From: Echiichthys vipera
Taxonomy: Eukaryota; Chordata; Actinopteri; Perciformes; Trachinidae
Assembly: GCA_963691815.1 (NCBI GenBank)
Contig: OY829645.1
Coordinates: 8,310,401-8,374,400, forward strand
Length of the DNA: 64,000 nt
Reading direction: 5' to 3'
Both the position numbers and the translations under genes were made by a program. Under the pieces are notes generated by a model. The model made no database searches. It was not told where the DNA came from and saw only the letters and a list, made by a program, of their open reading frames with translations. The stretch's first letter is position 1; each line of letters starts with the position of its first letter. Of the stretch, positions 11,235 to 22,300 are shown piece by piece.

Positions 11235-14223
11235 GGACTACACTACGAGAGGAGTTGGTACCAAGGCCAGTTGGTAAGTCTTTGAAAACACTCTTTAAAT
11301 AAAGTCTGGGTTCTAACTATGTTGCTGATGCTTCATTTAATGTGTAAGGAGTCGTATCATGCTGCTGCAGAGGTTTGGTGTTATTTGGAGCAGTATTAGT
11401 GGTTAAAACAGCTGTTTTAATGCCTTCACCGTACTGCCCCGAGCTTATCAGTGTTAGCCACTTCCGGCTGTTAGGGACTGTTAGCGACTGTTAGCGACTC
11501 TCCGCAATTTCTCCGTTGATAGTTGTTACACGAAAAAACTGTCTCGATGCCGTATTTGATGTATGTAAGTTCTGAAAAAGGCCATGAGATGATTTTTTGC
11601 CGGAAATTCACTTTTAACTCCTTTCAGTTATTTAAAGCCACACTCCCAAGATGTATCATGACATATTTCAACTTAGTTCTTCATTCTGAGACATGAACCA
11701 TAGAGCTTCTATGACATTTACAAATGAGGCAACGGGCAGACATGCATTATCAGTATGCCGCCATGTTGTTTATATCAGACCATAAACTGTATGAGATAAA
11801 GAAATGGATGTAGCTACTGTAATATCACCTATTGGTTTGTGGACTACTCTTTTAAAGCCATTTTGTCCTGGCCCTATTGTTTTTTTTGTTTTTTTACCCA
11901 GATATGACCATATTTGAATGAGAGGGTGGAGCTGAGAGCTAAGTCAGTGTTGTTTTAATGGTGCTGCACTAAGCTAAAGGCTAAAGAGGGAAAGAGTGGA
12001 TTTTCAACCAGCTGATGCAAGTCATCCAGTTGCTGAGTGAGGATCTCCAGCTGCTAGTGTTGTTCATCTGCATGTACTGTCCGTGCTGCAACAAAATAGT
12101 TTTCAGCTCCCAGCTATTGTAAAGTATGCAGTGCCGTGGATACACATTACTAAACCTCTATCCAAGTTAGCCATCCCCAAAAGCATCCGCTGATTTATGG
12201 TCTGTTTGACTCTATAGGGACCAGAAATTACCAAATGAAAATGTTTACTGTGGTAATAAGTGAAATGAGAATGGAGTCCCCACCTGCTGGACATTAGAAG
12301 GAATGATGGTTGAAGGCAGTACCACATTGGCTGCACTTTTAGACCCCAAAGTTGCATCCATCTATTTTATACAGTCTGTGTATTAAACTGAATAATGGCT
12401 CCATTGAGTTCTTCTGGCTTCATCTAACTGTTAGCGGATGTTACATGCAGAATTTTGGTAGAAATGTCATCATATGTCATGCACTGCAGCAAAACCCAGT
12501 CAAGAAAATAATCAGTAATAGCTCATTGGAAAAGTAACCAACTCTCTGCCAACAAAGAATTGTTGACCTTGATGACTTCTTGAATAAATGAAGCTTTACA
12601 TTCCTCAGAATAAAGAACCTAATATAAACATTAAACTTTTGCTTTTTTTCTTACTGGAGTAGTTAGTGTCTATACTATTTGATGTTAATCATTTAGATTA
12701 TTTGTTCAATGGTTGTTTTCACAGGTGCCTCCTTTCCATGACGTCTATAACAGAGAGTTACATCCTACACTGAAGCTTAATGAGATTGAAACCAGTGTAA
12801 GAGACACTGCATGCACATGATAAACAAACACACCTTTACACCCAGATAATTCACACCATTTCTTTTAAAATAAACTACATGGACAAAAGGATGTGAGCAA
12901 CCCTGTCTGCACATTTTGATCTATGGTCTGAGCCCCTTATCTGAATACTACAGTATACAATATCTTTAACAGTAGTGGCCTTATCCCCCAACATCAGTTC
13001 TTGACCTCACTAATACTCTTGTGGCTGAAACCAGAAGAGTGGAGTCTGTTACTGCAGCAGATTAAGAACGACATGTATGTGTATACTGTCTGATGTCCAT
13101 ATACGTTTGGCCATATACTGTAAGCCTGTATTCACACAGATACATTCTTGATTCTTTTTCTCTTTGTCTTATGTTTTCTTTCTACAAAATATATGTGGTA
13201 ACCACCCCTCGACCTGTCTGAAACAGAAACTCTTGGCTCGACTATGTGAGCAGAGCCGAATTTTGAAAGATCACGAAGCTGTTGTCCACAGACTGAGAAT
13301 GGACAAGGTACAATATATATTTTTATGTGTTTTAGAAATGTTTGTACATAGTGTGTAGGTAGTACATAGTCTGTAGTATTGGACAAAACCATCCCTCTTA
13401 ATCGTCAATTATCGCCCACTCGAAGTGTTCAGGACACATGTACAACCATGCAATGAAGGTAAGAGGGACCTACGAAAATGGTGTATACAGTGCTAAAAAC
13501 ACCCACAAACGAGGTGAAACCCCATGTGGACGAAGCTTGTTCTCTAGGGTTGGCTTTCACCCACTGGCTTCTGGTGTCGTTGAGCCTAGGTGGAGCCAAC
13601 TTTGAATGCTGTGTTCACAAACAGCTAATGGAGAAAACCTCATCCTGCCTTTGAGTTTGTGTGGTGATCCCATTGTACAGTTATTTTTGAGGCTGCACTT
13701 TGTAGTGCAGTTGTATGGGGCATCTTTACATTGAAAGTTGTCTCTATTATTTTGTTTCTCACAGTCCAATGCAACAACCCCACTATCTGCAGGATCCTAA
13801 ATTACCACAGGGTGGGATGTTGTATTGCATTTCTGTATATTGTAGGGTGTATAATAACTATGATTCGCTCTTTTTCAATTACAACCTGTATTATAAACTC
13901 CAAGTGGTGAGCCAACATATTTCCATCTGTTATTTAAGTTCAGGAAAAATATCAGGAAAGCTTGTTTTCAAAAAACTTGCTTACTGTTCCCAGGACAGCT
14001 TAGAGGAAGCGCTGGTGTCAACTCATCAGGAGATGGAGCTGTACCATAATCAGCCTTTGGCCATGGAAAAGCTGCGGTTCAAAAAGGAAACCCTGCAAAA
14101 CCAGCTCATCAACATCAGAGGGGAGCTCTCCCAGACCTCCAGTGTAAGACACTCTCAAACATATTCACGATCTACATAGCTGTAAATTGAATTTTTTTTT
14201 TTATTAAAGGAATAGGTTTGTCT

Positions 14224-14290
<67 letters not shown>

Positions 14291-14948
14291 AAGGGGCAAC
14301 TTAAAAACCAACAGGGATCATTTTTTAAGTCCTCCGTTGGTCATGCTTTAAATCATCCTAAAATAAAACGTTTGCCAAGGGGGAATTACAGGTTCAGGTT
14401 ACAGGTGTGTGAGTGTTAAGCTTCGTTCAGACTGGATGCGATGGCAGCAATTTAACCGCAAGACACGTCAGTATCACATCACTTGATCATATTTGATCCC
14501 GCCTACACAACAACATATTCTCACTCTATTTTCTTTCTGTCATCAACCATGGCTGAGATAACCACCGTCGTTGCATTGTATGTGTTGTTGAAATCCGAGA
14601 TGCCACAGAAAGCCAAAAGCCTTGCTAGGGCTAACCAGTGCTAACTTGGTTCATAGAGCACAACTGATAACCAATAAAAATGTTGCAAACACATATTCAC
14701 ACAATTTGCCTGGAATTTGAACCTCCTCACTGACTCGGACCCACGGTGTCACGTGACTTTGAATGTTCAATATTGTCACCTTTTGCGATGAGGCAAAGGA
14801 TGCAACATGAAATGCGAGATCATATTTTTATGTTATCTTGTCCTGTTAATCGCGGCCATCACATCCGTTCTGTAAGCAGCTTTAAAGTCCAGATTCAGCA
14901 CTGCTCTGACAGAATGGAGCAGGGATTTTTAGGACCCACTCACGCACG

Positions 14949-14999
<51 letters not shown>

Positions 15000-15293
15000 T
15001 GTGTGTGTGAAATTTTCTTACATGTGTGTATGTTTTCATGTTGTTTGTGAGCCCCTTACCTAAGACAATTCTCTATCATTATATGACAGACAAAGCATTT
15101 TAATGACTTACAATCCATTTATTTTGAGTCAGTGTTTCCCATACATAGACCAATGTGTGGCGCTGTGCCACAGAATCAACATTGAGCGCCACAAATTGAT
15201 TCCAGATGTTTTTGGGTTTTTTTTAACACGATTTTGAAATATAGATATTGTTCCGTTAATTCATCTCCGCCTATCACTCTTCCTTCCTGTCAT

Positions 15294-15333
<40 letters not shown>

Positions 15334-15464
15334 TTGCACCTCACTGCAGCCTGCTTGTGTTTCACAGTTTCGCTCTAACTTCTGGTTGGTGCTGAAATCT
15401 GAGCTAGGGATGTAACGATGCATCTTGAGACGGTTAAAATCCCCTCCACCAGGACAGGGGGGTA

Positions 15465-15519
<55 letters not shown>

Positions 15520-16329
15520 CACACCGCCCCATTGAGGAGGAACTATTAAGTAGCTCAAATGTTTTGCTAATTCCCAACAATGTCAAAGCTTGAGCTAACC
15601 GTTTTCCTGTCAACTCACCTGCAGCACTAGTTGACGCCTGGTTGTTTCAGAATAAATCCGTGATTTTTGACCATTTTGATGCACTCTCCTCCAGCATCTG
15701 CTTCTTCTTCATTCTGGCCTTTTCCGGTGTAACTGAACAAATCAAACACGCAAATCCGATTCCTTTTCCACTGTAAGAAAATCCACTACTTCAAACTTGC
15801 CAGCTTTCTCTCCGTCTGACAGCCGCTCATTCATCCCCATTCGTTCATTGGATAAACACGAAACAATTATTTGAGCGATATGCAGTTCCCATTTCCCATG
15901 AGGCTTTTCTCTGACCATTCTACATTAATTTATGAACAAAAAGAACAAATTCAGTCGTTGGCCATTTTTTATTTGTGGTCATGAAAGTTATGTAACGTCT
16001 GAATAAAAATAATTAGATCAAGATAGGAAGCTAAACAAAAATCAGTAGGCTGGATTAATGAGAGTGAGTGTGACACTGTTGCAACCATGAGTGAGATGCA
16101 GAGACACAACAAGTGTTATATATAGCGGTTGGACTCTCTTCAACGGTTTATAGAGAATTCTGAGATTTTCACAGGAATGTGCTTGATTCTGAAGAGTTTT
16201 AACTCAATGGGCCGGTCATGAACATCATAAGGCTGCGCAGGGCGGTCTGCCGGCCGGTTCACTTGAGCTGATTGGCCACCGGATGCCTTTTTTTAACTTT
16301 TCATTTTTTTATGATCAGTGTGATTTTTA

Positions 16330-16383
<54 letters not shown>

Positions 16384-19300
16384 GATAGCTGACGGTTTAG
16401 AAACATTTTTATATAACTCAGACGACCGGCAGGGAGAGGGAGTGTGTTTGTGTGTGTGTGTTAGTTTCATGAAAACACAATTGTTGCAATTGTGTTTTCA
16501 CAGCCTTTAAATAACTACACTATTAAAGTGAAATTCTGGTGTAAAATCATCCCAGGGTCTTTTTAGGCAAATTGGGTCATCAAATAACTGTGTTTAATAA
16601 CAGGCTTCTGGTCCAGCTGCAGTATTGTTATCGTTATTACTGTTATTGTTGTCAGGCACCTGGCCTTGTTAAAGATTGTTCAAACAAACACGATAATAAA
16701 GCAAAAGAAAAGGTCTGTCATTTCCGTCATGGTGCCAAAAAGATATTTCAGTCAAATAAAAAGGTATTTCTGCAGATCAAAGGGACTGGTTGGCTCTAAT
16801 GTGTCCCACATAAATATATATGCAAGTATAGTCCACTAGTCAAATGGGATCCTGATTATTCAGTACCAACAAACATTAAAGCTTAAAGAAAGACATATCT
16901 TCGCTATACCAACAGACATATAGTTATGTATATTTGCATATTATGATTAAGATAAAAGCAATTCACATATCTGTTGTCAGAGTCTGTACAGGGGAGAGGT
17001 CAGAGCCCCTGCTCCTCAAAAGGTCTCCGTACGGCCCTGCACCACACATTGCTACCTGGGGCCTGTTTCACAAAGCAGGTTTAGTGAAAACTCTGAGTCT
17101 ATTAACCCTGAAATGAGGGGAACTCTGAGTTTTCCGTTTCACAAAGGGAGGTAACTCAAACCAGAGACAGAGGGGTAACTCTAGCCTGTTTCACAAAGAG
17201 AGGTAACTTAACCTCTCGGTCAGTTACCATGGTAACATGCTCTCTGAACTAACCTGGTCGGGACCAGGTTTTTCTCAGAAAACCTTGAGTTTCTCTCTGT
17301 CTCCGCCCTCTTTCAGCCACACACGGTTTGATTTCCTCATTCATTCAGTCAGCACGCAAGTTTTGGCGGAGTATAGTTCCTTCTGTTTTTTCAGAAAATC
17401 ACTGCAAAAATCAGTCATTATAAGTTATATTAGGTGGCAACTATTTCACTACCATGGCATGTCCTTTTGATAATCATCCCGTGGATGAAGGTGCAGCTTT
17501 ACTGTGCAGAGAATTAAATATTCGTCGGGAGATGATTATCAAACTATTGATTATAGATTTGCTTGCATTTCCAGGCAATTCTCTTTTTGAGCGGTACCGT
17601 TTCTTATCCCAGCAGATATTTTGTGTTGCGCTGCGTTTTTTTTGCAAAAGGGAGTTTTTTTTATACAACGTATAAAAATCATTCAGTAGGCCTATATAGA
17701 AGTTATATTAGGTGGTGACTATTTCCACTACCATGGCATGTCCTTTTGATAACGATCCTGGGGATGAAGGTGACGCATTACCGCAAAGAGAATTAAATAT
17801 TCGTCGGGAGATGATCAGACCGCGCATTGACGTCCTTAATATACTGCAGCCATAATTACAAAATGAATGAAATGGAGTTTTTGAGCAAGTTGAATGTATT
17901 TGACTTAGCGTTTCCTAAATATAATCCCAGCTTTTCTTGCAATTCATAGGTTCAAAAGTGTGTGCTTTTAGTTGGGTTACCGGTATATAAACTACTCCGA
18001 GCCTTCTGATCCAGAATATCACCTATAATGCGAGGGGGTCCATTTCACGGCAGGGAAACACCGTTTCATTACACAGTCCATCTCATCCCTCCTTACATTT
18101 CCAACATTAACAACCAGTAATGCTCTTATATCACAGCAGATATTGTGTGTTGTGCTGCGTTTTTTTGCAAATGGGAGTTTTTTATACAACATATAAAACA
18201 GCCACTTACGGTAATATTTACTTTATAATGTAAAACCTGCTCAAAATGAGGCGTCACCATGAGATTGTGCCGATGTTTTACCTGTTTGAACAATTTCTTT
18301 TATGTTTCATCTTAAGCTGCTGCCAAGTGCGCTTCTCCCCCGTGGGAATGCACTTAAATGAAATAAACGAATAGGCTCCCACTCAAGCAGTTCCCTCTGA
18401 GATATTACTGTGATTGCAACAGGACTACATTTAAATCTTCACTGACCCGAGCCGCAATGTTCTCCCGCACCGTCTCCCTCTCTTTTGCTGCAGCAGCGGT
18501 GTAAACCTGCTCAAACTCACCGTATGAGCGCATTAATATTTCCAATTCCAGTTGTAGCGTAGCCCTTCGCTTCCCCGTTGCCATGGTGACTCGTCTGAGT
18601 TGATCAACCTAACGCAAATCTGCTGTTCTGGAACCGAAAACTCAGAGTTTCCTATCTCAGAGTAGATCAACTCAGAGTTCAGGGTTAAACTCAGAGTTTT
18701 TTTAACCTGCTTTGTGAAACAGGCCCCTGGTCTGTGGGAAACACTGTGAGTGTCAAAGGCATTATAGTAATATCAGGAGGGCGCATTTTTTTTTATTTTT
18801 AAATAAATAAATCAATAAATAAAATAAATCAGGCATGGTTTATGTTGGACACAGATGTTAGAAACAATTTTGAGTATGACTGCATTTATTTGTACCACCA
18901 CAGGCTTTAACCACCACTCGTATGGAGTTTGAAGCATTAGAGGATGAGGCCAATGCCATTCATGGAGATCTATGGGAGCAGCTTAATGCAGGAGGGCAGG
19001 TAAAGGATCACACTATCATATTCCCTGTTTGTCTTTGAAGCCCAACTGTATTATGGTAAATGTACAGCTTGTTTCAAAATGGATATTTGGAATATGGAGT
19101 AACTGTATACAGTAAGAAAATTCTAAGCCTAAGAAACGTATAGACAAAAGTTGTTAAGAGTCAGCTATTTATCTGTCATTTATTGAGGCTTTCCTCATAC
19201 AAAAGTGGGCGTGGTTTACCTAAAATTTCTGCCTACACCATAATAGAAATTAATGGAATCTGATAATTCATAAATTACAGTTAGGTAGTTACACAGTAAA

Positions 19301-22300
19301 GTGTTCAACCAGACCAGAATGTCCATGTTACTCTGGATAAATCTCATAGATAATCCATAAACCTCTTCCAAAGGTTTTCATAGGGAAGGTTTGTGAGACA
19401 GAGTTTACCTCTCTCTTATATTAATTTGTCTGTCTTGTCTGGCTTTTTGCAGAGTGAACTGGTCCGTAGGCACATCCAGAAAGAGTTTTGGAGGGTTCAG
19501 GATGTATTAGAGGGACTGCACAAGAATAACTCATCCAGAGGCACCGACACAGCCAAGCACAGAGGTAAAACAGTGGTGCTAGAAAGTAATCACGTTTAGT
19601 GGAAATTCTAGTGTTTCTATCATGAATATTCTAACAAGTATATCCCTTTTACTGTACCTTCCTTTTTTCTCTTGCACAGTGACCAGCGGTGCATCAGGCT
19701 CCTTTAGCACCAATAGTCCAGCCAGTCCCCTGAGCTCAGTAAGCCTCACCAGCCCGCTCAGCCCCTTCTCCCCAGTGCCCGGCTCCCAGGCCTCCCCCAC
19801 CAAACAGATGGGCCCGGAGGTAAGCACCGGACACGCCCAGCCAGGGACCAAACCCAATTCAAAACCTGGCACAGACCAATCCTCCAAATCTAGAACTAAC
19901 CCTGAAGTGCGCAAAAAATCAAGCCTTAAACCCCGTCCCAAGTCATGTATAGTGCCTCATTTCAAAACTGACCCTAGGCCTAGGTGTAGACCCAGAAGTT
20001 ACAGGGAACCTGACACAAGCCTTTATGCTGAATATATAAATTACTACGGTTGTGAAACCCATGAACACATATTTCCTCAGCTCTCCCTAGCTTTTCAAAA
20101 CCTTGGGGAGTCCTTGGGTAGATTAGATCCTGTAATAGAAGAAACAGACCAAAACTTTTGCAAAACCAACTCAAATGTTGACCAACCTTTAGATCCAGCC
20201 AAAGCCGGAGCAGGACAACAGATCCATTTTATCCAAGTAAATTCCCAGGAGTCCAAATATACCAATCAGCAATCAGAAACAGTCCAACCCTACACTGACC
20301 TTCTGGAGGTTGGTTGGTTAACCTCAAACGTTTGCAGCCAAGAAGTCAAGATTGGTCTCAGAAAAGATGTATATCCAGATTCCCACCCATTTCCCTTATC
20401 AACAGGGTGCCATGGTAGCATCAGAAACTGGTCCTCCTACAAACGCTTGTCTATGCCCGAATCCCAGATCCTGCTCCTCCAAGACTCAGATCAGACAGAT
20501 GTTTTAACATTACGCTGCAGCCCAGATATTTATTCATCTACAGTCCCTTGTTTTAGAGGTGCTAGCCATGAAAACCAGCTCCATCCTCAGCCAGCTTCTT
20601 GGTCATTATGCCATGCTGGTGCAGGTGCTAGGCCACTTTCTTACCCCAACAATCAAGGGGGACTTAGCATTGCTCCAGCAAATTGTGCTGTAACACAGTC
20701 TGATCCACCCAGTATTCACTTAAAGAAAGTGTTCATGCAGACCAATCTTTAAAGAACTCCTCCAAATCATAGTTGATTCTAAAATGTCCACATTCAATCT
20801 GTTCAGATTTGAAAAAATGTAAATACAGGGACAATACATTCCCCCAAATCATAAACATTTACATTGCCATTACTAAAGGGTTTCTTTAGTAAAGCCATTG
20901 GGGTTGTTAGTTGTGTTTGCAGGCAGACAGAACTATATCTAACCTTTCAGTTGCCAGAGCACATTATTTGACTGCTCTGCAAGGATCTCATGGAACAGAA
21001 AGAATTTGCATGCGTCCCTGATGTATTTTCCCAAATAACACTTGGCACCGTTGTGCTTTGGTCTGATCACAAAGAGTTTGGGGGATTTCCTGTCACAAGT
21101 CTGTAGATAGAGGACAGCACATTTGGCCAGAGTTACAGTTACTTAAGGGTGCTGTTATGTAAAAACAAGGAAGAGACATGTTTTCTAATTGATTTCAGAC
21201 CCTCCATTATATGAAAAATGAAGGTTCCCTACTGACCCATTCTTAACATTTGTCTTCCAAGTTTCTGGTCAACCAAATAAAATAGAGAAAAATAAAGGAG
21301 CTGCACATTTATGTTTTGGTTTTCTCAAGAAGGTACTTAAGCATCACACAAGTCGAATTATTACATGTTGGACGACGATGGACCTAATCTGTTTCTTAGC
21401 TATGCAATGCTGTTAAAATGTTAGATAACCACATTGGCCTTCTTCACATGTCCATTCTGGTTGCGACTGTTTCATAGAGCTGTACATGGACTTTTTATGA
21501 TACAAGAATTAATATAAGCTGTCAGTTCAGGTATTTCATTGGCCTACTGGGGATTTTCATGTCTAACTCCTTAACATGGGATAAGGACCCCATTCCACAG
21601 AATCATTCCCGTGAGTCCTTTCTCACTTTGCCTGGCTTATTATCACTCCTCCTGATGTGCAGCACTCTCTCTTCCACCTATCCTTATCTCCTACCTTCCT
21701 TCCTCCGTCCCACTTGCCCTTTTGATGCTCTAGGAAAGTGTTCCCCCAAGGCCTCCCCTCCCCAAGTCGTATTACCCTTTGGAGCCCTCCCCTACCTTCC
21801 CTCCCTCCGTCCCTCCCCTGCCCTTTGACAGCACCGCCTGGCTACGCAGCTTGGGCATCGATGATGGTTACCTTGAAGATTCTCACATCAGAAAGGTATT
21901 TGGGCGTTTCTGCCCCTGTCCTGCCCTTGCTTCCACATCATCTTTAAAAACATTATTAACCTTGTAAACCACCAGAGACCATTCATTACTCCATATTCAC
22001 TGTGTCCTTCCTCTTTCCAAACATTTGTTTACGTACTCCACCCATTGCCTCTGATTATCCCTCTGTGTCTCCATATCAGCCTGTTTTGACCTCCCAAAGC
22101 ACCTGTTCCATAAGTGGTTGCTCCACATTTGCTCTTCTTAATGCCTCTGCCACTAAAAGCCATGTCAACTGCATGCTGTCACAGGAAGTGTATGTTTGCC
22201 ACTCTACATTTAAGTTCAAAATGCATTGCAGGCGCTTTGGTACAGAGGCCCTATCTTGCCAAAGATGAGTGGCACTTAGCACTTGGTCTGAATAAATGCT

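Larger units (their letters stand above)
6582..11617. mobile_element. TTAA-flanked palindromic transposon, copy A (split by a LINE)
   Basis: Left end TTAA-agtgtaattccggcacaaaa (from 6582) and right end, reversed, ttttttgccggaaattcact-TTAA (to 11617) are inverted copies. The arms carry further matching blocks: gctaacactgattagct, aaccactaatactgc, aacaccaaacc/tctgcag. Same family as 25219-25878 and 39948-41821. A TTAA at each end fits piggyBac-type target use, but no transposase is present, so it is a non-autonomous element. Its centre is split by the LINE at about 7885-11232. Confidence 0.7.
17059..18726. mobile_element. PIF/Harbinger DNA transposon, degenerate
   Basis: Perfect 23-bp inverted ends (GGGCCTGTTTCACAAAGCAG plus GTT and its reverse complement), flanked by a CTG direct repeat at 17056-17058 and 18727-18729. 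That is the 3-bp duplication expected of PIF/Harbinger. Inside, a plus-strand transposase N-terminus (17454-17640), a second diverged copy of it (17732-17822) and a minus-strand Myb/SANT-like ORF (18405-18584) reproduce the family's two-gene layout. The catalytic domain is missing. Confidence 0.8.
15130..18746. mobile_element. hAT-like DNA transposon, non-autonomous, carrying nested insertions
   Basis: Left end CAGTGTTTCCCATACATAG at 15130 and right end TCTGTGGGAAACACTG ending at 18746 form a 12-bp inverted repeat (CAGTGTTTCCCA). TGAGT lies directly outside each end (15125-15129 and 18747-18751), which could be a 5-bp target duplication. Inside are three microsatellites, a solo end of the TTAA-flanked family (16523-16600) and a PIF/Harbinger element (17059-18726). 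No hAT transposase is recognisable. Confidence 0.6.

Noticed and set aside
13715..14179. A single 154-codon exon
   Set aside because: Splice acceptor at 13993 and family similarity beginning at DSLEEAL show that only the 3' part is coding.
14228..15063. Cys/Val-rich ORFs over 14228-14419 and 14746-15063
   Set aside because: Pure translation of GT microsatellites.
17454..17675. ORF beginning MACPF, suggesting a perforin-type MACPF protein
   Set aside because: The letters are the first residues of a Harbinger transposase fragment inside an element with Harbinger ends; no MACPF domain signature follows.
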